Positions 1 through 7,854 of a stretch of 11,953 nucleotides of DNA are shown piece by piece. Both the position numbers and the translations under genes were made by a program. Position 1 is the first letter of the stretch. Each line of letters opens with the position of its first letter. Under the pieces are notes generated by a model that saw only the letters and a program-made list of their open reading frames with translations, was not told where the DNA came from and did not search any database. Location: positions 1 through 11,953 of the forward strand of contig JAUVXY010000030.1 of assembly GCA_030603375.1 (NCBI GenBank), written 5' to 3'. Source of the DNA: Actinomycetes bacterium. GTDB lineage: Bacteria; Actinomycetota; Humimicrobiia; Humimicrobiales; Humimicrobiaceae.

Positions 1-1
1 T

Positions 2-349
2 GATATTGAAAAAAATACTGCATTTGGAGAGGCGTCATTTGGAACTAGTGGACTGGAGACGTTGTTTAGCGCTGGCTTTACCAGGTTGTGCAGAGAAGAA
101 AAAATAAGTCCCCCTAAATTTATTAGTCTTATTACCAGTTCACCTGCAAAGATATTGGGTATTGATGCTGGAAAAATAGAAACAGGGAAAACTGCAGATA
201 TTGCAGTTATCAATGCTGAAGCTGCAGGAGAAGTTAAAATAGACGGCTTTGCCTCAAAAAGTAAAAATAGCGCCTTTATAGGACAAAAGCTGTGGGGGAA
301 AGTGGCTTATACTATAAGTAATGGCAAGTTGGTTTATGTAAGTATTTGA
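2..349 (+). CDS. pyrC: Dihydroorotase, C-terminal fragment (5' end outside window)
   Basis: This is the last 115 codons of an open frame that enters from the left edge. Dihydroorotase is a cytosolic zinc amidohydrolase that closes carbamoyl-aspartate to dihydroorotate, the third step of UMP synthesis. Seen: the family signature GEASFGTSGLET near the start of the fragment, which in PyrC follows shortly after the conserved DHAPH metal/active-site motif (so that motif lies just off the edge). It is followed by SPAKILGI and KTADIAVI, the usual end of the amidohydrolase barrel and the return to the small beta-sandwich domain, and GKVAYTISNGKLVY at the C-terminus. The metal-binding histidines and carboxylated lysine are not in the window and cannot be checked. 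The next gene is carA, 85 bases downstream, and the rest of the pyrimidine pathway follows. An internal ATG at 62 is not the true start, because conserved sequence continues upstream of it. Confidence 0.93.
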   Translation, partial: DIEKNTAFGEASFGTSGLETLFSAGFTRLCREEKISPPKFISLITSSPAKILGIDAGKIETGKTADIAVINAEAAGEVKIDGFASKSKNSAFIGQKLWGKVAYTISNGKLVYVSI

Positions 350-367
350 AATGCAGGTTAAAGTGAA

Positions 368-412
368 TTTTGTAAATTAGTATATTAAATAGTTTGGCAA
401 GGTTTTACAAAA
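368..412. repeat. 9-bp inverted repeat in the pyrC-carA gap
   Basis: TTTTGTAAA at 368-376 is the exact reverse complement of TTTACAAAA at 404-412, with a 27-base spacer. It lies in the 85-base gap upstream of carA. The arms are very AT-rich, there is no T-tract typical of a terminator, and I do not recognise the pyrimidine regulator PyrR binding loop. It may be an operator, a weak hairpin or chance. Confidence 0.3.
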
Positions 413-418
413 ATATTT

Positions 419-423
419 GGGAG
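419..423 (+). promoter_or_regulatory. Candidate ribosome binding site for carA
   Basis: GGGAG lies 11 bases before TTG 435. The spacing is somewhat long but acceptable. The other possible starts, TTG 417 and GTG 423, have only AAGG at 399-402 (14 and 20 bases away), so this site favours the 435 start. Confidence 0.45.
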
Positions 424-434
424 TGCAGACAGAA

Positions 435-1535
435 TTGGAAGCTATATTATTATTAGAAGATGGAAAAGTTTTTAAGGGCAGAAATTTTGGATGTTCTGGA
501 GAAATAATTGGTGAGGTTGTTTTTAATACTTCCATGACAGGATATCAAGAGATACTAACCGATCCTTCTTACTGTGAACAAATAGTAACAATGACTTACC
601 CGCAGATTGGTAATTATGGGATAAATAGCGTAGATGTTGAATCTTGCAGGGTTCAGGTTAAAGGTTTTATTGTAAGGGAATATATTGGCAATTTCAGCAA
701 CTGGAGGGCCAGTGGAAATCTGGAAGACTATCTAAAAAAATATAATATATTAGGTCTTTCAGAAATAGATACAAGACAGCTCACCAGGCATATAAGAGTT
801 GAGGGCGCAATGAAGTGCATAATCTCTACTGAAACAAAAGATATAGAAAAATTAAAGGAGAAATTAGATAATTATCCCTCAATAGTGGGAAGAGATCTTG
901 TAAAGCAGGTTACCTGCAGCAAACCTTACTTTTTTAACGGAAGTAAAAAAAATTATAAATATCTGGTAGCAGCGCTGGACCTTGGCATCAAATTAAATAT
1001 CCTGCGTTGTCTTGATAATGCCGGGTTTAAAATAATTGTTTTACCTGCGTCTACAAGTCCTGATGAGATTTTAAAGTACAGGCCAGACGGAATTTTTCTT
1101 TCAAATGGTCCCGGCGATCCTTCCGCAGTTGGTTATGCAATCGCCAGCATAGCAGAGCTTATTGGTAAAAGGCCTATATTTGGAATTTGCCTTGGCCATC
1201 AGTTGCTAGCTCTTGCTCTGGGAGCAAAGACTTATAAACTAAAATTTGGCCATCATGGAGCAAATCACCCTGTTAAAAATATTTCTACAGGTGAAGTTGA
1301 GATTACTACGCAAAATCATGGATTTTCAGTTGACGCAGGTTCGCTCAAAAAAATAAAGAGTACCAGGTATAAGATATCACATTTAAATTTAAATGATGGG
1401 ACGATCGAAGGTGTTGAATATCCTGACATCAGTGCGTTTTCCGTACAGCATCATCCGGAAGCAAGCCCGGGTCCGCATGATTCAAGATATATATTTGGCA
1501 AGTTTACAGAGATGATTGATAATTTTAAAAGATAA
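435..1535 (+). CDS. carA: Carbamoyl-phosphate synthase small (glutaminase) subunit
   Basis: The small subunit hydrolyses glutamine and passes ammonia to CarB for carbamoyl phosphate synthesis (pyrimidines and arginine). Numbering is from TTG 435 (366 aa). Residues 1-135 form the CarA-specific N-terminal domain (EAILLLEDGKVFKG, FNTSMTGYQEILTDPSY, RQLTRHIR). A class I glutamine amidotransferase domain runs from about 178 to the end, with LSNGPGDPS, nucleophile Cys252 in FGICLGHQ, and His340/Glu342 in QHHPEASPGPHD, so the triad is intact. Start choice: TTG 435 gives the usual N-terminus (M-EAILLLEDG) and has GGGAG upstream. The in-frame TTG 417 and GTG 423 would add six or four non-conserved residues and cannot be excluded. 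carB follows after 18 bases, as expected for a heterodimer partner. The length matches the family. Confidence 0.96.
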   Translation: MEAILLLEDGKVFKGRNFGCSGEIIGEVVFNTSMTGYQEILTDPSYCEQIVTMTYPQIGNYGINSVDVESCRVQVKGFIVREYIGNFSNWRASGNLEDYLKKYNILGLSEIDTRQLTRHIRVEGAMKCIISTETKDIEKLKEKLDNYPSIVGRDLVKQVTCSKPYFFNGSKKNYKYLVAALDLGIKLNILRCLDNAGFKIIVLPASTSPDEILKYRPDGIFLSNGPGDPSAVGYAIASIAELIGKRPIFGICLGHQLLALALGAKTYKLKFGHHGANHPVKNISTGEVEITTQNHGFSVDAGSLKKIKSTRYKISHLNLNDGTIEGVEYPDISAFSVQHHPEASPGPHDSRYIFGKFTEMIDNFKR

Positions 1536-1553
1536 AAAAAGAAAATTTGATTT

Positions 1554-4500
1554 ATGCCTAAAAGAAAAGATATAAAAAAAATATTAATAATAGGCTCTGG
1601 TCCAATAATTATAGGGCAGGCATGTGAATTTGATTATTCAGGAACACAAGGGTGCAAGGTTTTAAAGGAAGAAGGATACAGGGTGGTGCTTGTAAACAGT
1701 AATCCTGCTACGATAATGACAGACCCCGAATTTGCAGACAGAACTTATATTGAACCTCTAACACCTGAATTTGTAGAAAAAATAATTAAAAAGGAAATGC
1801 CTGACGCAATACTTCCAACTCTTGGCGGCCAGACTGGCCTGAACATTGCAGTTGCTCTGGCAAATGAAAAAGTTTTAGAAAAATATGGTGTTGAGCTTCT
1901 TGGAGCTAAAAGTGAAATTATAACTAAAGCAGAGGACAGGGAAAAATTCAAAGAAGCAATGGCCAATATAGGTCTTAATGTTCCGCCAAGCGGGTATGCG
2001 CGCAGTTTAAAGGAGGCAATGTCAATTAGTGATAAACTAAAGTTTCCATTAGTAGTGAGGCCAAGTTTTACTCTTGGAGGACTTGGTGGAGGAATTGCTT
2101 TTAACAGAGAAGAGTTTACAGAAATAGTTACAATGGGGCTTGATCTGTCACCGACATCTGAAGTTCTGATAGAAAAATCAGTTGCAGGATGGAAGGAATA
2201 TGAGCTGGAAGTAATGAGGGACAAAAATGATAATGTAGTCATAGTATGCTCAATTGAAAACTTTGATCCAATGGGAGTACATACCGGAGACAGCATAACC
2301 GTAGCTCCTGCACAGACATTAACTGACTCTGAATACCAGCATATGAGAGATGCAAGTATTAAAATAATAAGGGAAATAGGGGTTGAAACCGGGGGATCCA
2401 ATATACAGTTTGCGATTAACCCAGAAAACGGAAAGATGGTTGTAATTGAAATGAACCCCAGAGTTTCAAGAAGCAGCGCACTGGCATCAAAGGCAACAGG
2501 TTTTCCTATTGCTAAAATTGCAACAAAATTAGCCATAGGATATACGCTGGACGAGATTCCAAATGATATTACAAAAAAGACACCTGCATGTTTTGAGCCG
2601 TCTATTGATTATGTGGTTGTAAAATTTCCGAGGTGGGCGTTTGAGAAATTTCCCGGCACCGATAGAAGTCTTACCACAAGGATGAAGTCTGTAGGCGAGG
2701 CTATGGCAATTGGCAGAACTTTTAAGGAGGCTCTGCAAAAATCGATCAGATCCCTGGAAATAGACAGGTATGGACTTGGTTCCGATGGCATGGATGACGT
2801 AAGAGAGGACCTTCTTAATGATAAGTTATCTATTCCAAACCAGGACAGGGTTTTTTATATAAAGTTTGCTTTTGAGCTTGGGAGAAGCGTTGAAGATATT
2901 TATAGTTATACAAAAATAGATCCATGGTTTTTAAATAACATAAAACAGCTGGTGGAGTTTGAAAAAGAATTTAAAAAGTATACTTTAAAAAATATTACGA
3001 TAGAAAAGTTATACGAAGCAAAAAGGTTAGGATATTCTGATGTCCAGATTTCCCATCTGTGCGGATGCAGCGAAGGCAGTATTAGAAATCTCAGGGAAAA
3101 GTTTAATATTGGTGCAACTTTTAAAACAGTGGATACATGCGCCGCAGAATTTGAAGCATATACTCCTTATTATTATTCTACTTATGAATCCGAAGATGAA
3201 GTAAAGCCATCGGACAAGAAGAAGATAATCATACTTGGGAGCGGGCCAAACAGGATTGGTCAGGGGATAGAATTTGATTACTGCTGTGTTCATGCTTCTT
3301 TCGCGCTTCATAATGATGGTTTTGAGACTATTATGGTAAACTGCAATCCTGAGACAGTGAGCACGGATTACGATACTTCTGACAGGCTTTATTTTGAGCC
3401 ACTGACTTTTGAAGATGTTATGAATATAATAGAAGCTGAAAAACCTTATGGCGTTATAGTTCAATTTGGCGGCCAGACTCCGTTAAAACTTGCGATTAGA
3501 CTGCAAAACGAAGGTGTGAAAATTTTAGGGACTTCGCCTGACAATATTGATCTTGCAGAGGACAGAAAAAGGTTTGGAGCAATGCTTGTAAAACTTGGGG
3601 TCCCACAGCCAGAAAATGGAACTGCCGTAAATGTGGAGGAAGCAAAAAAAATAGCAGCAAGAATAGGATATCCTGTGCTTGTAAGGCCTTCTTATGTACT
3701 TGGCGGGAGAGCCATGAATATTGTTTATACAGAAGAAAACATTATAAATTATGTTAAAGATGCAGCCATTGTATCCCACGATCGCCCAATTTTAGTTGAT
3801 AAATTTTTGGAGAGTGCCATAGAAGTGGATGTGGATGCGATATATGATGGAGACGAGCTTTTTATTGGCGGAATAATGGAGCACATTGAAGAAGCAGGGA
3901 TTCATTCCGGAGATAGCGCCTGTGTGATTCCTCCATTTACACTTGGTAAGAAAGAAATAAATACTATTAAAGAGTATACCCGCAAGATAGCAGGAGGGCT
4001 TAATGTAATAGGGCTCATGAATATACAGTATGCGGTAAAAAATTCGATTGTTTATATTCTGGAAGCGAATCCAAGGGCTTCCCGAACAATACCTTTTGTC
4101 AGCAAGTCAATTAATCTGCCGCTTGCAAAAATAGCAGCAATGGTCATGGCAGGGAAGAAGCTAAAGGATATAGATTTTAAAAGAATAGATTCTGCGTCTC
4201 TTGGTCATTTTAGTATCAAGGAGGCAGTTATGCCTTTTAACAGATTCCCGGGCGTTGACACAATACTGGGACCGGAAATGAAGTCAACAGGTGAAGTAAT
4301 GGGAATAGACAGCAGCTTTGGAATTGCTTTTGCAAAAACTCAAATTTCAACAAATCAATTTTTTCCGACTTCTGGAGCAGTCTTTATCAGCGTAAACGAC
4401 AAGGACAAAAAAGCAATAGTTGACACAGCAAAAAAACTTGCAGGTATGCATTTTAAAATAATTTCCACCAAAGGCACTTATGAAATACTGGAAAAAAATG

Positions 4501-4766
4501 GGATAAAGTGTGATTTAGTTTTAAAGATAAGAGAAGGCAGACCAAATGTATTGGATATGATAAAGAATGGCGATATAGATCTTATTATAAATACGCCGGA
4601 AGGAAGAAGTGCCAGGAGTGACGGCTACTATTTAAGGACAGCTGCGGTACTTCACAACGTTCCATCCATTACTACAATAACAGGGGCCGCAGCTGCTGTT
4701 CAGGGAATTGCTGAGATGAGGGCTAACCATGAAGTTAATGTTAAATCTATCCAGGAGTACCGATGA
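1554..4766 (+). CDS. carB: Carbamoyl-phosphate synthase large subunit
   Basis: The large subunit uses bicarbonate, ammonia from CarA and two ATP to make carbamoyl phosphate. It is full length at 1070 aa (E. coli about 1073). Two homologous halves are visible. The carboxyphosphate half (about 1-400) has IIGSGPIIIGQACEFDYSGT at 12-31 and metal-binding Glu299/Asn301 in EMNPRVSRS. The oligomerisation region spans roughly 400-550. The carbamoyl-phosphate half (about 555-935) has ILGSGPNRIGQGIEFDY and Glu837/Asn839 in LEANPRASRT. The C-terminal methylglyoxal-synthase-like allosteric domain (about 936-1070) has TKGTYEIL at 972-979 and INTPEGRSARSDGYYLR, the region where UMP inhibits and ornithine or IMP may activate in known enzymes. 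The ATG start has no clear Shine-Dalgarno, only A-rich sequence, but MPKRKDIKKILIIGSGP is the usual N-terminus. The end overlaps pyrK by four bases (ATGA). No missing key residue was noticed. Confidence 0.98.
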   Translation: MPKRKDIKKILIIGSGPIIIGQACEFDYSGTQGCKVLKEEGYRVVLVNSNPATIMTDPEFADRTYIEPLTPEFVEKIIKKEMPDAILPTLGGQTGLNIAVALANEKVLEKYGVELLGAKSEIITKAEDREKFKEAMANIGLNVPPSGYARSLKEAMSISDKLKFPLVVRPSFTLGGLGGGIAFNREEFTEIVTMGLDLSPTSEVLIEKSVAGWKEYELEVMRDKNDNVVIVCSIENFDPMGVHTGDSITVAPAQTLTDSEYQHMRDASIKIIREIGVETGGSNIQFAINPENGKMVVIEMNPRVSRSSALASKATGFPIAKIATKLAIGYTLDEIPNDITKKTPACFEPSIDYVVVKFPRWAFEKFPGTDRSLTTRMKSVGEAMAIGRTFKEALQKSIRSLEIDRYGLGSDGMDDVREDLLNDKLSIPNQDRVFYIKFAFELGRSVEDIYSYTKIDPWFLNNIKQLVEFEKEFKKYTLKNITIEKLYEAKRLGYSDVQISHLCGCSEGSIRNLREKFNIGATFKTVDTCAAEFEAYTPYYYSTYESEDEVKPSDKKKIIILGSGPNRIGQGIEFDYCCVHASFALHNDGFETIMVNCNPETVSTDYDTSDRLYFEPLTFEDVMNIIEAEKPYGVIVQFGGQTPLKLAIRLQNEGVKILGTSPDNIDLAEDRKRFGAMLVKLGVPQPENGTAVNVEEAKKIAARIGYPVLVRPSYVLGGRAMNIVYTEENIINYVKDAAIVSHDRPILVDKFLESAIEVDVDAIYDGDELFIGGIMEHIEEAGIHSGDSACVIPPFTLGKKEINTIKEYTRKIAGGLNVIGLMNIQYAVKNSIVYILEANPRASRTIPFVSKSINLPLAKIAAMVMAGKKLKDIDFKRIDSASLGHFSIKEAVMPFNRFPGVDTILGPEMKSTGEVMGIDSSFGIAFAKTQISTNQFFPTSGAVFISVNDKDKKAIVDTAKKLAGMHFKIISTKGTYEILEKNGIKCDLVLKIREGRPNVLDMIKNGDIDLIINTPEGRSARSDGYYLRTAAVLHNVPSITTITGAAAAVQGIAEMRANHEVNVKSIQEYR

Positions 4767-5557
4767 AGTTACTGAGTGGTGAAATAATATCAAATGAAAA
4801 ATGTGGAAAGGGCCTGTACAAAATAGAAGTTTTTTCGCCGTACATTTGCAGGAATGCGAATGCCGGACAATTTGTAAATGTAAAATGTTCTCCGGATGGC
4901 ATACTTGACCCTTTGCTCAGGAGACCTTTTAGTATTTATAATGTAGAAAAGGAATATAATGTGTTTTCTATATTATATTTGGAAAAAGGCAAGGGAACCA
5001 AATTCTTATCGGACCTAAAAAAAGGCAGTAATTTAAATTTTGCCGGCCCGCTTGGAAGCTCTATAAGTATTGGCGACAGGAGTAAAAATTTTTTACTCGT
5101 AGGCGGAGGGATTGGAATTGCCCCGCTTTACTTTTTGGCAAGAACTTTAATACAAAAAGGGAAAAATATTTTTTTTGCAGCAGGGTTTAAAGACAATAAT
5201 TTTATTGAATGGAGCGGTGAGCTAACAAGACTGGGGATAAACTACAGAATATTTACAGAAGATGGATCCTGGGGTGACGAGGGACTGGCTACAGATTTTG
5301 TAAAAGAAAATATTAAAAAATACAAAAATTATAAAATTTATTGCTGCGGGCCAAGAGATATGCTGATATCCATGCAGGACATATTAGCGGGAAAGAAAAT
5401 ATCCGTGACAGCGCTGCTGGAAGAAAGGATGGCATGTGGAGTTGGAGTTTGCAGGGGGTGTGCCGTAAAGATCAAAGATGGAAATGGAAGTTTTGTATAT
5501 AAAACTGTATGTAAAGACGGACCTGCATTTGATTTAATGGAGGTAATATTTGATTGA
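4763..5557 (+). CDS. pyrK: Dihydroorotate dehydrogenase B, electron-transfer subunit (FAD, 2Fe-2S)
   Basis: PyrK carries electrons from the FMN of PyrD to NAD+ through a 2Fe-2S cluster and FAD. It is found in class 1B (PyrD2-PyrK2) enzymes. The protein has 264 aa. Seen in order: a ferredoxin-reductase-type FAD barrel (about 1-100) with the FAD motif RRPFSIYN at 53-60; a nucleotide-binding domain with LLVGGGIGIAPLYFLA (111-126) and YCCGPRDML (193-201); and a C-terminal cluster domain with Cys225-X4-Cys230-X2-Cys233-X16-Cys250, all four ligands present. The start is ATG overlapping the carB stop as ATGA, with AGGAG at 4753-4757 five bases upstream. It overlaps pyrD by eight bases, which fits equal production of the two partners. 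Related reductase subunits exist (SudB, HydG-like), but the pyrD neighbour makes PyrK the clear call. Confidence 0.96.
   Translation: MKLLSGEIISNEKCGKGLYKIEVFSPYICRNANAGQFVNVKCSPDGILDPLLRRPFSIYNVEKEYNVFSILYLEKGKGTKFLSDLKKGSNLNFAGPLGSSISIGDRSKNFLLVGGGIGIAPLYFLARTLIQKGKNIFFAAGFKDNNFIEWSGELTRLGINYRIFTEDGSWGDEGLATDFVKENIKKYKNYKIYCCGPRDMLISMQDILAGKKISVTALLEERMACGVGVCRGCAVKIKDGNGSFVYKTVCKDGPAFDLMEVIFD
5539..5543 (+). promoter_or_regulatory. Ribosome binding site deciding the TTG start of pyrD
   Basis: GGAGG lies inside the 3' end of pyrK, six bases before TTG 5550. This is the strongest Shine-Dalgarno among the pyr genes and supports the non-ATG start. The next in-frame ATG is far inside the conserved domain. 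Confidence 0.75.
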
Positions 5558-6479
5558 AGGCAGTGGTATCAATTTATCTGTGAACCTTGGCAGGATAAAG
5601 CTTAAAAATCCTGTTGTGACATGCTCCGGAACATTTTCCAGCGGTTTGGAGTATTCTGAGTTTTATGATGTAAGCATTTTAGGTGCTGTCACAACAAAAA
5701 GCTTTTCCTTTGTAAGCAGAGCTGGCAATCCTCCTCCAAGAATATGGGAAACTACATGTGGAATGTTAAACTCAATTGGGCTGCAAAACGAAGGCATAGA
5801 TTTCTTTATAAAAAATCATCTTCCTAAAATAAAATCTCTTGGAGCTAAAATTATCTTGAGCATATTTGGGGATGATCCGGGAGAATTTAAAAAAATAGCA
5901 CGAGAAGTAAAAAAAGTTGAATCCAGCCTTCTTGCAGTTGAACTTAATCTTTCGTGCCCTAATGTAAAAGAAGGAGGAATTGCTTTTTCTTCAATGCCTG
6001 CAGAAGTGGAAAAGATTACTGAGGCAGTATGTAAAATTTTAGAAATTCCTCTAATAGTGAAATTAAGCCCAAATTCAGACTCTATCATAGAATCTGCAAT
6101 TAGGGCCAAGTGCGGTGGTGCCGAGGCGGTGTCTATTATAAATTCTATAGTCGGAACAGCTATAGATATAGACACATTTAAGCCAAGGCTTGGAAATGTT
6201 ACAGGAGGGATGTCAGGGCCTGCAATAAAACCAATAGCACTGGCAAAAGTGTATTTTTTGGCAAAGGCTGATATCCTTCCCATAATTGGAATGGGCGGCA
6301 TTTATGATTGGAGGGATGCCGTGGAATTCCTTGTTGCCGGAGCCAGCGCTGTAGGGGTAGGAACTGCAAACTTTGTTGATTATGAAGCTGGCAAAAAAAT
6401 AATTGAGGGAATAAGAAATTACTTAAGCAAAAAAGGTATTAATGACATTAACAAAATCATAGGAAAGGCAATTTGTTGA
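5550..6479 (+). CDS. pyrD: Dihydroorotate dehydrogenase, class 1B catalytic subunit
   Basis: This cytosolic FMN enzyme oxidises dihydroorotate to orotate, with PyrK as electron outlet to NAD+. The protein has 309 aa, normal for class 1B, with no N-terminal membrane helix as in the quinone-linked class 2. Seen: NPVVTCSGTFSSG (20-32), AVTTKSF (46-52), GMLNSIGLQNEG (71-82), the substrate loop ELNLSCPNV (131-139) with catalytic base Cys136 (Cys is the class 1 base; class 2 has Ser), Lys171 in VKLSPN, Asn198 in IINS, GGMSGPAIKP (219-228), and the FMN-phosphate region IGMGGIYDWRDA plus GASAVGVGTA. The start is TTG with a strong GGAGG. It overlaps the stop of pyrK by eight bases and its own end overlaps pyrF, so translation is probably coupled. 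Cys136 and the adjacent pyrK together make class 1B a firm assignment. Confidence 0.97.
   Translation: MIEGSGINLSVNLGRIKLKNPVVTCSGTFSSGLEYSEFYDVSILGAVTTKSFSFVSRAGNPPPRIWETTCGMLNSIGLQNEGIDFFIKNHLPKIKSLGAKIILSIFGDDPGEFKKIAREVKKVESSLLAVELNLSCPNVKEGGIAFSSMPAEVEKITEAVCKILEIPLIVKLSPNSDSIIESAIRAKCGGAEAVSIINSIVGTAIDIDTFKPRLGNVTGGMSGPAIKPIALAKVYFLAKADILPIIGMGGIYDWRDAVEFLVAGASAVGVGTANFVDYEAGKKIIEGIRNYLSKKGINDINKIIGKAIC
6461..6468 (+). promoter_or_regulatory. Ribosome binding site for the TTG start of pyrF
   Basis: AGGAAAGG sits near the end of pyrD, 4 bases before TTG 6473 and 7 before TTG 6476. The later ATG at 6497 has only a weak AAG upstream, so one of the two TTG codons is preferred. Confidence 0.55.
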
Positions 6480-7252
6480 ACTCATCTAAGTTTTGTATGG
6501 AAAAAATAGAATTAAAAAGGAAGAAACTTGATGCCTCAGGCAGGTTAATTATAAGTATTGATGTTAGCAGCAAAAGTGAAGTTATAAGGATGTGCAGGGA
6601 AATTGACAACAAGGTAAAGACTTTAAAATTAGGATTGGAACTAATTTACAGCACAGGGCCTGACATTATAAGCATTGTCAAAAGCTTTGGGTACAAAGTA
6701 CTGCTGGATGCAAAGCTGCATGATATACCCAATACAGTTTGCAAGGCAGCTGCGGCAATCAGTAAGCTTGGTGTTGAGATGATAACAATACACACTCTTG
6801 GCGGAGGCGTGATGTTAAAAAACGCCAGGGAGAAAATATGTGAACTTTCAATTAGCAGTGGAATGTTTCCTCCAATGCTGCTTGGTGTTACAATTTTAAC
6901 GAGCCTGGATGACAGTGATTTAAAAAATCTTGGCTTTAAGAATGGCTACAAGACTTCTGTGTTAAATCTTGTTGAAGCAGCATTAAATTCTAATCTGGAT
7001 GGCATAATTTGTTCTCCCAACGAAGTTAAACTAATAAGAAAAACATATGGTAATAATTTTTTTATTGCAACTCCCGGAATAAGGCTAAGCGAAGATTCGC
7101 CGGCAGATCAAAAAAGGTTCAGCACTCCGGATGAAGCTATACTGGATGGGGCTGATTTTATAATTGTCGGAAGATCTATTACAGGGAAAGATAACATAAG
7201 CGAAACTATTGATGTATTTTTAGAAAAAATAAAGAAGGTGTCAAAAAAATGA
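6473..7252 (+). CDS. pyrF: Orotidine 5'-phosphate decarboxylase
   Basis: PyrF decarboxylates OMP to UMP, the last step of the pathway, without a cofactor. The protein is 259 aa, slightly long for the short (about 230-240 aa) bacterial group; the excess lies in a charged N-terminal extension of about 23 residues before the first strand. The barrel motifs are all present: LIISIDVS with Asp30, LKLGLEL with Lys52, the catalytic LDAKLHDIPNT with Asp79, Lys81 and Asp84, then ATPGIRL (199-205) and the phosphate-binding IIVGRSIT (230-237). The start is TTG 6473 or the adjacent TTG 6476, which overlaps the pyrD stop as TTGA. ATG 6497 would shorten the extension by eight residues and is a second possibility. 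The end overlaps pyrE as ATGA. This is the short bacterial PyrF, not the mycobacterial-type group. Confidence 0.96.
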   Translation: MLNSSKFCMEKIELKRKKLDASGRLIISIDVSSKSEVIRMCREIDNKVKTLKLGLELIYSTGPDIISIVKSFGYKVLLDAKLHDIPNTVCKAAAAISKLGVEMITIHTLGGGVMLKNAREKICELSISSGMFPPMLLGVTILTSLDDSDLKNLGFKNGYKTSVLNLVEAALNSNLDGIICSPNEVKLIRKTYGNNFFIATPGIRLSEDSPADQKRFSTPDEAILDGADFIIVGRSITGKDNISETIDVFLEKIKKVSKK

Positions 7253-7854
7253 TAAAAGTAATAAAACAGGCCGAAGGTCTTGATGTTTTAAAAATATTAA
7301 AAGAAACAGATTCTATAATGGAAGGACATTTTAAGCTGACATCAGGATACCACAGTAAATATTATCTTCAGTGTGCCAAACTGCTGCAGCACCCCAAACT
7401 AACTTTAAAAATCGCCAGCCATGCCGCGCACATTATAAAGAAGGAAATAGGTGCAGAGAAAGTGCAGGCTGTTGTATCGCCTGCTATAGGAGGAATTTTG
7501 TTTGGGTATATGCTGGCTTACGAACTGGACGCAAGAATGGTATTTACCGAAAGGGTAAAAAACATCATGGAGCTCAGGAGAGGATTTGTAATTAATCCTG
7601 GTGAAAAAATAATTATTGCTGAAGATGTAATTACTACTGGCGGGTCAGTAAAAGAGGTCATAGATATCTGTAAAGAAAATAAGGCAGACATACAGGCTAT
7701 CTCCAGCATTGTAGATAGATCGGATAATATAAGATTCGAATTTCCATATTGCTATCTTATTAAATTAGATATAAAAAAGTATCTTCCGCAGGATTGTCCT
7801 CTGTGCAGGGATAATTTGGAATTTGTATATCCGGGAAGTAAAAAACAGAAATAA
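7249..7854 (+). CDS. pyrE: Orotate phosphoribosyltransferase
   Basis: PyrE joins orotate and PRPP to give OMP, the substrate of PyrF. The protein has 201 aa. Seen: ILKETDSIMEGHFKLTSG (15-32), the family N-terminus; VSPAIGGILFGYMLA (76-90); FTERVKNIMELRRGF (99-113), the flexible-loop region; and the PRPP-binding motif IIAEDVITTGGS (122-133) with Glu125/Asp126. The C-terminus carries DCPLC (Cys183, Cys186) and ends YPGSKKQK, matching the longer orotate phosphoribosyltransferases that end in a CPLC...PGS tail. The ATG overlaps the pyrF stop as ATGA, with GAAGG at 7234-7238 about ten bases upstream. It is the last pyr gene of the chain. A 107-base gap with a promoter follows, and I see no clear terminator. 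Confidence 0.96.
   Translation: MIKVIKQAEGLDVLKILKETDSIMEGHFKLTSGYHSKYYLQCAKLLQHPKLTLKIASHAAHIIKKEIGAEKVQAVVSPAIGGILFGYMLAYELDARMVFTERVKNIMELRRGFVINPGEKIIIAEDVITTGGSVKEVIDICKENKADIQAISSIVDRSDNIRFEFPYCYLIKLDIKKYLPQDCPLCRDNLEFVYPGSKKQK

Noticed and set aside
350..416. PyrR-type attenuation hairpin before carA
   Set aside because: I do not see the PyrR anti-antiterminator consensus or a terminator T-tract. If PyrR control exists, it is more likely at the operon start outside the window.
1745..2536. Long open frame (263 codons) on the - strand inside carB
   Set aside because: It lies entirely opposite conserved carB sequence, its translation is low-complexity and rich in Ser/Ile/Leu without a recognisable motif, and it has no ribosome site or gap of its own.
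5816..6301. - strand open frame of 161 codons opposite pyrD
   Set aside because: The + strand is fully explained by conserved PyrD motifs. The antisense frame is a by-product of codon bias.
7371..7595. + strand open frame of 74 codons inside pyrE in another frame
   Set aside because: It is contained in pyrE, whose own frame carries all family motifs.
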